Assembly: GCA_905250025.1 (NCBI GenBank)
Contig: CAJNOJ010000365.1
Coordinates: forward strand, 1 to 64,000
DNA length: 64,000 nucleotides
Reading direction: 5' to 3'
DNA from: Adineta ricciae
Lineage: Eukaryota; Rotifera; Eurotatoria; Adinetida; Adinetidae
A program made the position numbers and the translations under genes. The notes under the pieces were generated by a model. That model was not told the origin of the DNA. It did not search any database and was given only the letters and a program-made list of their open reading frames with translations. Shown here piece by piece: positions 1 to 11,202 of this stretch. How positions within the stretch are numbered: the first letter of the stretch is position 1; each line of letters opens with the position of its first letter.

Positions 1-2919
1 GTCAATGGTTTCTTCATGTAAGCATAACCTTTGTCTTCTGAATGACGAAACACGGTGAGACCTGAAGTATAAATTGCACCGAATTCATCCATTGGATAGA
101 TGCGCTTTTCATCACCCACAGCCTCTTTTTCACAGTCAGATGTGCGGATAAAGCGTTCAGCTCGTTGATCATGATATGAATCTAATTCGAGATCTAGGCT
201 GCGAAAGTAATCGGATCGACGGAAGATGTTCTCTTCTTGTGCGCCATCACCTTTTTTATATCCACCTCCAGGAGTTGTTTGATTAGCCATATTTAATAGT
301 ACGGGATGGTAATCTTTCTCAACTAGTTTCTCATACACAGCAAGGCAGTCCTCTTGCTGAACTTGAATGTTGGTTCGATCATGTTGAATTTTTTTGTATG
401 GTATTTGTGAGCATTGTTCGAGTTTGGATTGATGGTTGTAAATAATGGTGGTTAATTTATCATCTAGCTTCAACTTTACTTCCTGATCGTCGATAAAATA
501 ACGTTTCTCCTTCACGGCAGCAAAAGTGTCGAGCATGACAGTCATTCGAAGTAGATGACGTGTATGATCAGGTTTCGCAGACTTTTCGGAGCGTGAAGCA
601 CCGCGATTGCGGTCACCATGATGCGGTGCAGATGCTGAATTTTGAAACTCTTCAAGCCATGCCTTCGCATTCCATCGGCACTTAAAAATGAAATGATGAG
701 GATCGTCTAGGAATTGCATAATGTCCGGTTTGACTTCGGCCATTTTTGTTTTGTACCATGTTTGAGCATTGATTTCGCAATCGCCCATTTCTTGCGATGC
801 AACATTCTCGCTAATACGAAAACGTTGGCCATCAATCTCTAGTTTCTTTAATCGTAAGCATTTGCCAAAAACATATTTATCTTCAATAATTACAAGCAGT
901 TTCTTGTCAGCATACTTATGATCTATCACTTTTCCATTAAACACTTGATGATTGATAATACGATCAACGTCACTTTTCGAAACCGGTTCAATAAGTAAGC
1001 GATAGTTAAAACTCCTCCTCGATATTTTTCTACCATCAATATCAATACATGATTGTGCTGTCCATTTGCGAGCTTCGCCAGTAGCAATAACACATGCACT
1101 GCGTGTGCGCTGATCTATTTGTGTGTAAAGATATTCTGGTGAAACGTTTCTCTCGTGAATGCAATCTCCGATCGTTTTTGTTAAGGTTTCATCGGTGCTG
1201 GATTCTGGAAGATCTTTCAAATAGCTACAATCAGCAGAAAAATATATTCTTGCTGATATATCATCGATAGAGAATTTCTTTTTAACAGTACTGTTGAAGA
1301 ATCGATCCGAAAAGTTGGATGTAATATGATAAATGTTGGGAAATTGCGCATCCAACATAAAGCACGATAGTGGTTCGTCTACACTAAGATGATTAGCCCA
1401 TTTTTGACTTACTTCTTCTGATGTTGGCAATCGACTACTCGTACGATGATCGTCCTTGTTTAATACGACGTACGAGACAACTTCTAGAGTATCGCTGAAC
1501 GAAATCGTTATTTCACCGTCTTCTAATGATAATTTGATCTCTCGAACTTTTTCAACAAGTTGACGTTTAGCTGCTTCACTCGTTACATAAACAATAGCGC
1601 AACCAAAGTTCAGAAAGCATTTAATGCTCTCCACATAATCTTTTACGTTTGGTGGAATCCATTGGCGAATAGTGTTCTCAAAGTCCTGCGGATCTTTAAT
1701 AGTAAATGGTATTTCTGGAATATATACTGAATACTTGTTTCGGTGATCTAAACGATTATTTCTCTTTATTTCATTTGTAAAGCTCATAGCTGATGTTATT
1801 ATTCACATTATTTCATACATGACTCAGCATATTATTTGCATTTACCTTCTGAGTCTTTCTCCGTTGATTTTGCACCATGTTCGTCCCCGCCCGTGTAAGA
1901 CGCTGTCCCTGTTGTTGATGTTTGTCCACTTGATGACGATGAAGACGAACGGGAACTCTCCCGAGTAGACCCAGTTTTTGCTTTAGAAGGTTCTTTTGTA
2001 TTACCGTCACCAGCGGTATAATTGTTGTTATTTAAAACTGCTGCAGCAGTAGATCCGCCTTTCCCCTTCTAAAAATCGTAATCGGCAGGTTGTCAACTTC
2101 TCTTGAGTGAAAACTCTTAATATTTCTACAATATTTCTCGCAGTCGGAGATAGACGATGTGTACGTATCAAGGGGGAAAAAGCGAAAAGTCGGTACTCCA
2201 GTATACTTCGCGTACTCCCTTGATGAATTGTAAGTATCCTTGAGATTTTTCTCAGTGTTTTCAACTCCGCCAATGACCAGTATCCCAATGCGCCAGCTGG
2301 AGTACAATGCAACTAAGATCACGGAACAGGAAGGCACAAATACTCCATGATACTTCGAAAGTGGAGTATTCTGAAGTATTTAGCCCTTCCTTTTCGGTGA
2401 TCTTAGTTGAATTGTATTCCAGCTGGTGTATTGTAATACTGATCATTGGTGGAGTTGAAAATACTGAGAAAAATCTCAAGGATACTTACAATTCATCAAG
2501 GGAGTACGCGGAGTATACTGGAGTACCGACTTTTCGCTTTTCCCCCTTGGTACGTATACGCCAGGTACGTGTTATATGGATAGACGTCTTAGAAAGGACT
2601 ACAGTTTTAGAGAACGAAGAATAAGATATCTTACCGCGTATGCTAATAGAGATAAAATAACAAAAGCTTCTGAATTTACATAAACAATCGCTTCTCCCTA
2701 CTTTTATTGGAATAACTAAACTTTTTTCGTTAAAATACTTACTTCATTATCAAGAGCAGCTTTTACATTCCAGTATTTGCCACACTTTCTGCAATTTTCT
2801 CTTCCGTTTTTCTTCCATCGATCTGCAACACACTGACGATGAAATGTATGGCCACATGGGCTGCTTATCATTGCGTCTCCGCTACGCAACGTAAATTCAC
2901 ATATGTCACACTCACTCAT
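1..2919 (-). CDS. RING / PARG / PBZ family protein, copy 1 (5' part, runs off the window)
   Basis: Three exons are read on the minus strand: 2743-2919, 1846-2068 and 1-1747; the last is open to the window edge. Exon 1 (59 codons, ends at GTAAGT) is a RING-H2 finger with C-x2-C, CGHTFHRQC and a final C-x2-C pair. Exon 2 codes a Ser/Gly/Thr-rich low-complexity linker and ends at phase 1. Exon 3 enters with two bases after a TTTAG acceptor and codes an RRM-like alpha/beta region, then a PARG domain of the microbial type. Its signature is PGGGYKKGDGAQEEN near bases 225-275, with GGG and the tandem Glu pair intact. The PBZ array would lie beyond base 1. Exon limits and phases match the complete copy at 48833-55127. 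Likely role: ADP-ribose chain removal tied to ubiquitin ligation. Domain calls are strong; the biological role is inferred. Confidence 0.85.
2169..2549. mobile_element. Foldback MITE (hAT-like, 8-bp target duplication) in an intron of copy 1
   Basis: The 381-bp element has long inverted arms beginning CAAGGGGGAAAAAGCG and ending in the reverse complement. It is flanked by direct repeats GTACGTAT at 2161-2168 and 2550-2557. The homologous intron of the second gene copy (near 54755-54770) has a single GTGTACGTATACAC and no element, so this is a filled/empty pair. Eight-base duplications fit hAT. There is no transposase; open frames inside the arms are fortuitous. Confidence 0.9.
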
Positions 2920-5002
2920 TGTATTCTCTAAAATATAGAATATTTTCGTTTTGACTCAACTATCATATCGCCAGACAAAACAAAAGATTCAAGTAGTCAA
3001 GTCAGATATACAATATTCACTCGTTACAGTGAGCATTGACACAAGGTTAAAAACGATGAAATACTATTAATGCTTGACATCAATACATATTTTTGAAATG
3101 ATTTACTCAATTCATATGTTGAGGTCAGCGTTGGCAAACGGAATCTACGATAACTTAACATTTTCGTACGTTGAATAACTTCTCTATTAAAAGTATCGAC
3201 CCCATACCGCTGCAAAGAATATCTTTTCCTGAAAACATATAAGAAACACTCCTATGAAATAATCCACTATCGCGCCTTAAACTTACTAACTCAAAACTTA
3301 AACGAACTCCAAAAACTTCACCTATATTCTCGCACAACAACATCGCAATCTTCCTGTGTCGTATGTCTATATTGCTTTCAGTTACCTGCTCTTGGTGAGA
3401 TAAAAATAATAATAAATGTTGGTTTGTCCTTTACTTGCATTAACTTATATACCTTGGAAAAAAGATAAAAAGATGTTAACTATTTTCTTTTTCTTTCGCA
3501 TGCGTATATGCAACCAATTCTACTGTTGACTGNTATGGAATATTGTTTTATACATAACTACGCGAATCATGGATATCATTGTATTTAGAAATAAGTTGAT
3601 CATCAGACACACATCGAATATTCTGATCACTATGTGACTGATCTTCGCGATCATTATACGTAGTGAATGGTGGATTCGAATGACTACGAAAGGCATTTCA
3701 AGAATGATCATAATCGTCAGAATAGGTGTGTATTTGATTAAACTTTCCTTATTTATCAAATGATGGTACTGCGCAACGTTACTGGACTATGCTGAATGTT
3801 GTGATTCTTTTCTTTTGCACTTATTTCCCTTATCCAATGTACACATATGTAAATGCTCACTTTGTATTGAATTGATACGATTTTGAGGAGAAACAAATAG
3901 AATAAAAGCTTGACACTATCGGCACAAACACGTATTTATGAAATGCAGACATTTCCATGCATTTTGTCATTACCTTCATGCTTTATTTCTTCTAATCATA
4001 TAGGTAGTGATCGCAAGAATGAGAGTATCGACCGATGTGTTTCTAAATGGTACAACGTAAAATTTCAAAACTCCGGGTATTCGCATGTTCTACGGAGCTG
4101 CACGAGACTGTCTAATATCGTCCCAATTGTTTTTAAAATTAATATTTTGTAAGAAGAGTGCATGTCGATAATGTATGCACATTTTTACTCTTCACATTTA
4201 TTTAAATGGTAGAAAGTATGGAGAATTTGCGTCAAATGGACAAGTTATTCAGTCACATCATCTACGCACCATAAATTAAGCTCGATTTCAATGAAAAAAA
4301 GAATTGCTAATAGTGTTATATGGCGATAGGAATTGTCATCAGAAGTGACCAGAGTAATTTACCATTCAAAAGCAACTTTAGATAAGACAGATACATTTTG
4401 AAAGCTGATTATTGATGGTAAAAAACAATCGTTTGAGTGAAATAGAAATGAAAGTTTATCAACATCATAACGATCCCTGAAACGATACGTAAAAACGAAA
4501 CACTTGTCGCTCTTCAACTCAAATAGAGCAAGAAGTTTACAGCTCAACTCAGAACAACGACCAGTGCTCGTCTAATATCTTAGCAATTATGTTTATCAGT
4601 GTCAAAAATCTTGAGTCAAATCTTGTAGAGAGCAACTGTTCACGTTTCTGTGTATTATTTTTCAGTAATCGAAGTACGACTAACGTAAGCAAGAGAATAA
4701 TTCATACTTGTTAGAATCTTTCATCAAGAAAACGTTTTGTAAAAGAAAAGATTAGCCACTGATAAGGAATAAAAAATGTGCGTCATAAAATGATATACGA
4801 CATGACAGTAGCAAAAATCTCATACACTAGCAACACATTTTCTTACTTCGTCAAATCTTATCACAGATCAATAAAACGAAAGTTTTTACCAACTTATTGC
4901 AAAACTTTCGTCTAAAATGAAAATCATTTTTGATTCAGAGTGTTAGTGGTCACAAATACAACTTTACAAAAGATTAAAAAAAAGTATTACCAAATAGGCT
5001 GA
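2920..5002. promoter_or_regulatory. Shared divergent upstream region between RING-PARG-PBZ and ART genes
   Basis: About 2.1 kb lies between two divergent start codons. The same arrangement occurs at 55128-57446 and most of the sequence is conserved there, including non-coding stretches. Comparison suggests about 345 bp is missing at the N at 3533, because the other copy has extra sequence at about 55641-55985. I see no convincing exon. One short frame on the plus strand (3910-4152) is kept in both copies but resembles nothing I know. Confidence 0.45.
3533..3533. other. Contig joint (single N), real gap
   Basis: Sequence before matches the region up to about 55640 and sequence after matches from about 55986, so roughly 345 bp appears to be missing. 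Confidence 0.8.
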
Positions 5003-7935
5003 ATGACTGCTCGTTTCTCTCACTTCGAATCCTTGAACACAAAGCAGACTATTGATGATTATCTTCTCTGTCAACTCGTTTCGCTGGACGAAGCCGTGAT
5101 TCCAGTATCCCATATTGTCAATAACGTGCTTGCCTATGTCGCTACGGCTAAACTTGCATGTCAATCACCAGCAAACAAGCTTACTCAAGATGAATCAGCT
5201 TCTATATATCTATACACGATGGACACAGAATTTTACTATAAAATGAACAAAGCGTTGCGAAAAAATGCAGTAGAGAAGATAAAACCGTGGTTTCTGTATC
5301 TGAAACTTTTTCATACGGCTTTAAACAAATTACCCTCGAAAAAACGACGCGTCTGGCGAGGCATTAAAGAAAATGCTAGCAGTCAATATACAAAAGGTAC
5401 TCAATTCGTTTGGGCAGGCGCGTCATCGACTTCGACTGAGCTCGAAGTAGTAGAACGCTTCTTGTCTAGNAAAGCGTTGCGAAAAAATGCAGTAGAGAAG
5501 ATAAAACCGTGGTTTCTGTATCTGAAACTTTTTCATACGGCTTTAAACAAATTACCCTCGAAAAAACGACGCGTCTGGCGAGGCATTAAAGAAAATGCTA
5601 GCAGTCAATATACAAAAGGTACTCAATTCGTTTGGGCAGGCGCGTCATCGACTTCGACTGAGCTCGAAGTAGTAGAACGCTTCTTGTCTAGTACGACGCA
5701 CAGTACACTTTTTACAATCGATTGTCTTTATGGAAAGTCAGTAGTGGAACACAGTGCTATACCCAATGAGCAAGAAATTATTCTTATGCCCGGAACGAAA
5801 CTGATTGTTAAAAGTATTCTACATCGTTCTGGACTTGATATTATTGAACTTAAAGAGAAGAAAAATCCGAATGTCAAAAATAATCTCGCAATACTTCCTG
5901 CCATACAAGCATCAGCACAAGCGGAAAATCCATCTGTGATCAAATCGAAAGTACCGCCAGTATCGAATCCAAAAGCTGTATTACCGTCAATCAAGCGATC
6001 AGAAGCAAAGGAAATTGTACAAGATAACTGTAAGTACTCAGCAGAAATCAAGATAATTACTATTTCATCAAAGATTCTAACATTTGCCTGTTCGCTGAGC
6101 ATTTGAAACACCCACGCTCCTTTCCACTTTTGTGAAAAATGTATGTATTTTATTATTTAGCTGAACCAACAAAGACGTTGATTTGTCCACATTGCCGCGA
6201 AGCCAATACTTTTTCTCAGTATAAACAAGGATCTACATCCCGATGCTATTCATGCAAGACTACTTTTAAGCAAGTAACATGTCCTCATTGCCAAGGCGCA
6301 AACTATTGGAAAAATCCTCAAGATTATACCACAAGCAATTGTATCGAATGCGTTAATTGTCAGAAATCATTTCAACAACTGAACTGCCCTCATTGTAATC
6401 AGTCCAACTACTGTCCCGATGCTGATTATATTGAAGGAAGCACAGTTAGCTGTTGTACTTGTAAGAAAACATTTCAAACCATGGTTTGCTCTCATTGTTC
6501 GTCAGAAAATGTTTGGCGGAATGCTGATCATATCGAAGGCTCTCGGGTGACATGTGCGAACTGCAAAAAAGATTTTCAAAAAGTGAGCTGCAGTCATTGC
6601 AGAAAACTCAATCTTTTCCCATCGCTTGGTTACCATGAAGGCAAACGCTTCACCTGCGCATCTTGCAAGAAAGTATTTCAGAAGATTACTTGTCCACATT
6701 GCAACAAACTCTGTTCTTGGAAGAATGCAGATTATCTTCTCGGCACTCGGACGTCGTGTTGGTCATGTAAAAAGACCTTTCAGTGTGTGAATTGCTTTCA
6801 TTGTTCCGTTCCTATCAAGTGGTTGAAGTCGGAGTACGAGCAAGGGACTATTGTAAACTGTGGTTCTTGCTCGAAAAAGTTTCAACAAATCAATTGCCCT
6901 CATTGTAAAATAACGAATTGGTGGCAAGGTGGCGATTACAAACAAGGACAAGCGACGAACTGCTGGTCATGTAAAAAGAACTTTCAACGTGTTGCCTGTC
7001 CGAACTGCTCGACAAGCAATCTTTGGAAGGATGCAAACTATCATCATGGACAACGGCGAACTTGTTTCAACTGTAACAAGCCTTTTCAAATGACGCAATG
7101 TCCTCATTGCGAAGGGATTGAATTTTTTTCAACAGGTTCTTACCGCCAAGGTAATCGAACTACTTGTCTTCATTGCAAACAAACATATCAATTAATCAAT
7201 TGTCCTTATTGTTCCAAAGCACTATATTATTACTCCTCAAATGGATATCAGCAGAATCTATTAACTAATTGCTATTCGTGTAAACAATCATTCTACCATC
7301 TGAACTGCTCTAATTGTGGCAATGCTGAGTACTTCAAACAAGAGTATAGTTATGGATCTCGTGATAAATGTTCGTCGTGTGATATAACATCACAATATGT
7401 CAAATGTTNTCAATTAATCAATTGTCCTTATTGTTCCAAAGCACTATATTATTACTCCTCAAATGGATATCAGCAGAATCTATTAACTAATTGCTATTCG
7501 TGTAAACAATCATTCTACCATCTGAACTGCTCTAATTGTGGCAATGCTGAGTACTTCAAACAAGAGTATAGATATGGATCTCGTGATAAATGCTCGTCGT
7601 GTGATGTAACATCACAGTATGTCAAATGTTTTCATTGTAATTCTATGAACTCGTGGCAGTGCAGTACGGCAAAATATGTGTATGGCCACGGACGGATTGT
7701 GACATGTAATCAGTGCAATCAAAAATACCAACATTTGCAGTGTCCACATTGCAGCTCGACAAATTATTTCTCCACTTGTGATTACAATGAAGGAAATACT
7801 GTGCGATGTCCTGGATGTCAACAATTGTATCAACACAAACAATGTACGTCGTGTAATGCGCCGAATTATTTTCCTAATGCTGACTATAATTCTTCGGAAT
7901 CATATATGTGTGCAGAATGTGATGCAACTATTTGA
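5003..7935 (+). CDS. ADP-ribosyltransferase fused to a zinc-ribbon repeat array
   Basis: There are two exons: 5003-6029 and 6161-7935. The donor is AACT|GTAAGT and the acceptor TTATTTAG; phase 1 joins them in frame (T + CT gives Ser). Exon 1 carries an R-S-E class ART fold: Arg in VWRGIKENA, the Ser motif in WAGASSTSTELEV, and the catalytic ExE in PNEQEIILMPGTKL. This class moves ADP-ribose from NAD+ to a protein side chain, commonly arginine. Exon 2 holds about 15 zinc ribbons of about 35-37 residues, each C-P-H-C ... G ... C-x2-C ... FQ, all with four Cys. No signal peptide is visible, so an intracellular protein is likely. Two N joints lie inside: 5249-5469 repeats as 5471-5691 and 7188-7408 as 7410-7630. 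Both repeats stay in frame but are probably assembly artefacts, so true repeat number may be smaller than the raw reading. AATAAA signals follow the stop. Confidence 0.85.
5470..5470. other. Contig joint (single N) with 221-bp repeated flank
   Basis: Bases 5249-5469 and 5471-5691 look identical over 221 bp; the same 221 bp also ends the contig at 57692-57912. Confidence 0.9.
7409..7409. other. Contig joint (single N) with 221-bp repeated flank
   Basis: Bases 7188-7408 recur as 7410-7630 with only a few substitutions, as expected for two homologous copies overlapping at a contig end. Confidence 0.9.
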
Positions 7936-8033
7936 TACTATTGTGAGAAATGACCTGTGTTCAATTTTCTTATTCTCATCGTTTATTGAAATTAAAAGAT
8001 TAAATAAATAAACAGAAGAACTTATTGCAATAT

Positions 8034-9064
8034 TTAATGAGATGAGTTTCTTTGCAAAACTTGTCCAATATATCGACGATAGAAAAAACGAATTCTTTCG
8101 TAGAAAGTTTTACGAAAGTATTGGCTTATGATCATTGATGTATAGAATGACGTCGCATAATTTAAAAAGTACAAAGAACTACCAACTCTTTCGGCGAATG
8201 CTTGCGCAGCTTTTGCATTCACTGTCGGAGGAATGATGACGAAGATAATGGTGCGATAACTAGCCGAACCAAAACGCAAGCTTGAAGACACTACGCTGAC
8301 GAACACCTGTATGACAATAATCTAAAAGTTTTCAAATTTATATTCATTCAGGGAGAAAATGATCATACCTGAATGAGTTTCAACTCGAGCGTTCTTTGAC
8401 GATTTGACACGCGATTATCTTTGATTGCCGGAGCCACACGTTGACGTGATTTTCTCAAAGCAAATATCGTCAGCACAGAAAATATAAACATTAAGATATG
8501 TGGAGTAAGTATTACAACAATGATCAAATATCCTCCGTAAATATATGTATAAACACTTTCTGGTTGGATTTGACAAAAGTTTCGAAAAATACTAAAGAGA
8601 ATAGGTATATGTATTGACATTAAAAGCGTAATTACTAATGTTCCTATTGCCAATCGATTCACCACTTTAGTTTGATTCCATGCTCGTATTCTGGCATTGT
8701 CGGATGTCGATATATACCGATCAAAAGCTGCTAACATCATGTAATTAGATGCGAGTGCAGGTAATGCTATCGCAACATAATACCGAAATTTGCAAAATAC
8801 AGCTGATTGGTTTTGTAGGTTACTTCCTGAACGATCATAAAACACACGAAGTTGAATACAAACGAGAATAGTAATCAGTTGAGATAATGCAGTACAGAGT
8901 AAATATGTCGCAGCTGAAGATTTACGTAGCCGTCGACTGGTGAATACTAGTAGATTACCGATACAACCGGTTATTCCAAAGATAAAAGTGATTATATCGA
9001 TATATAATGCAATATCAAGACCAATTTGTCCCAATCTTTCTGCATAGGTGGTGCTATTTGACAT
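8034..9064 (-). CDS. Rhodopsin-family GPCR, version A
   Basis: Two exons on the minus strand, 8369-9064 and 8034-8306, with donor CAG|GTATGA and acceptor ATACAG at phase 0, give 322 aa. The N-terminus has an Asn-Ser-Thr glycosylation site. TM1 has GNLLVF; TM3 ends in FDRY, a DRY-type G-protein contact; further hydrophobic segments follow, with the sixth to seventh in exon 2. The usual NPxxY of TM7 is not recognisable (NYATSFYTSMI instead). It resembles the small orphan or peptide-type receptors expanded in rotifers; the ligand is unknown. It converges on the zinc-ribbon end of the ART gene, about 100 bp away. A near-identical version lies at 13272-14302. Confidence 0.85.
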
Positions 9065-11202
9065 TTATACTGCTTGTTTCTCTTGTTTTTATGATGTGTG
9101 AGATGGATAAAACTTAGCAATGCACTGAATGCATCCGCTCCTTATATTTATTATTATATAGAAAAAGATCATTTATTTCTGGCCTAATTAATTCTCATTC
9201 CTTTTTTATGTTGACATTAAATCTCGCAAAAAATGATAAAAAGGAGTTGCTCATTAACAAATATGCGCAGCGATGCAACAAAAGCTCGATTATGGCAAAG
9301 AAATTGATCAACCAAGGTTCATTAGCTACCTCATTTGCACTAAAATGTATCATATTTTTATATCTTTTGTTCTACTGTTGACGATACTATCGTTCGTAAT
9401 CATTTTTTCCTTTTTATCGTCTAGATGTGTGCTTATTTATCAGAGGCTCACAGCCAATGAAATTTTTAGTGGAGAGCTTCTCCTGTCGGTAGATACCCTG
9501 TATACATCGATGGAAAAAATCCTATCGTATGGTCAACATCTGTAACAAAAGCCTTGCTTCGATAATTCTAGGAAAAGAAAAGAATTGTTCATCTACATGT
9601 GGATTATTATTTGCTTTGATGCTGTTTTAGAAGTAATTCAAATGCAACCGATTGTATCAAACAGCGCATTAGTCCGTCCCAGATCAGCTGATAACTAAAC
9701 ACGCTATGGAACAGATAAGGAAATCAAGTTAATAGAGCAAATTTTGGTTCAAAATTACAAAACATGTGCGTGCTTACGTTGATTCCTCTGATTCCTTGTT
9801 GATTTCAATAGGTATAACGATCTCGATGGTGAACGAAGTCACTTTGCAAAAGAGATTGTTGATGAGTACCAAGTAGATGTCATCTTTCGATCAGTATTAC
9901 CTCAAGGAATCTTATTACCGAACAATTCAGCAAATTCCTTTATAACATTGTCATCATACGGAACTGGAAAAATTGTAACACGGTGCTCACATCATCGATC
10001 GCTATCGACTGAGAAATATTTTTCTATCCTGACATTAGATAAGGAAATCAGTAGCTATGTGAAAACATTCGTCTCAAGAACAAAAACAAAATCAAAGTGA
10101 ATCGTTAGCAAACAAATATACGAAATGACTTCTATCTTCTTTCGTTATAGCATTCGTCAAAATCTATTAATGTCTTACTCAATACTTGAACATATATACA
10201 AATGCGATACACTGTCAGCAGAATGGGCAAGTATTCTGGGTATGGAATTCAATGGAAGAAGCAATTGATCTTCACTTGAGCTGATTACCTTCTCGACATG
10301 ATAAACAAAAAGGCATTGTTTAGGGCTGTCAATCACTACCGGACTTTCGAACACTCGTTAATTAATTATGCGGATGAAACCATTGCTGACTATAACGGTC
10401 GGATCGAAATATCATGAATGCTTCATTTTTTTATGACAACAGATTATACAAATGAACACTCATGCACAACGTGTTAAAGTACGTTTTCGAACAACTATGA
10501 AGAATGATGACATTCACGCTTTTCAAGAAGCGGACGACAATTCGATGAAATACTGATTGATTTTCTAAATTTCAAGTTGTAATTCGAATTCTTTTTGACG
10601 TAGAAAACAAATTCTTCACACACTTCTATGCCCGCACTTCGCTACGATTCGAGAACGGTTTATTTTTCAGAGGATCGAAGTTTTGGAAAACTCATTCACG
10701 GAAGGTCGGATGACATTCTTAAACAGAAATAATCTAATACATATGTAGCTTAAATAAAGTTTAAAAAGCAAAGACCTGCAGCTAATCCAGCGTCGTGGAT
10801 ACATACTTTGAATGTTATTCATTTTTCTTGCAGTAGTGGACAACCCAAATAAACTTTATCAGATCATTTCATATGGTTGAAGTGAGCCGTCGACAGAAGG
10901 ACAGATATTCTCTCAATTAACTCTTTGGCGTCAGAGCACGCGTTTGTGCGTGTTGAAGCTTTACACATATTATCATGATTATAATATTATTTTAGGCGTC
11001 ATCGAAAATATTTCTCTCTTGTTTTCTTATCTTGGTAACATTATTGTATCATCGTTTCGTATAGCTATGTTTGTATTGTGTTTCCTCTCTCTTACGTTCT
11101 GACACGTCTACTTCTCACATCCACCTAATTCTAGTGTATTTCGATGTACTATTTTTCCTTTTCGTTCTCAATGCGTTCTCTCTTACAAGCTTTTTTGCTG
11201 AA
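9065..11202. other. Non-coding stretch with decayed coding remnants
   Basis: Apart from the remnant listed at 9273-10268 I see no gene here. The sequence is AT-rich, matches 14303-16347, and ends in the region upstream of the piggyBac remnant. Confidence 0.4.
9273..10268 (+). pseudogene. Unidentified decayed coding sequence, version A
   Basis: Short plus-strand frames carry protein-like text: a hydrophobic segment near 9350-9420, a piece with EYQVDVIFRS around 9850-9900, and a piece with YSILEHIYKC near 10170-10210. The second version (14470-15442) keeps the same peptides with different small indels, suggesting an ancestral gene. I do not recognise the family, and the frames do not form an obvious spliced gene. 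Confidence 0.3.

Noticed and set aside
2028-2624. Several overlapping frames of 70-105 codons on both strands
   Set aside because: They lie in the two arms of a foldback MITE and mirror each other, which is expected for inverted repeats, not genes.
5249-5691. Tandem duplication of part of the ART domain
   Set aside because: Identical 221 bp on both sides of an N; would disrupt a conserved fold; taken as an artefact.
7188-7630. Two extra zinc ribbons in the ART gene
   Set aside because: The extra pair spans a contig joint with a 221-bp overlap and is most simply an assembly duplication.
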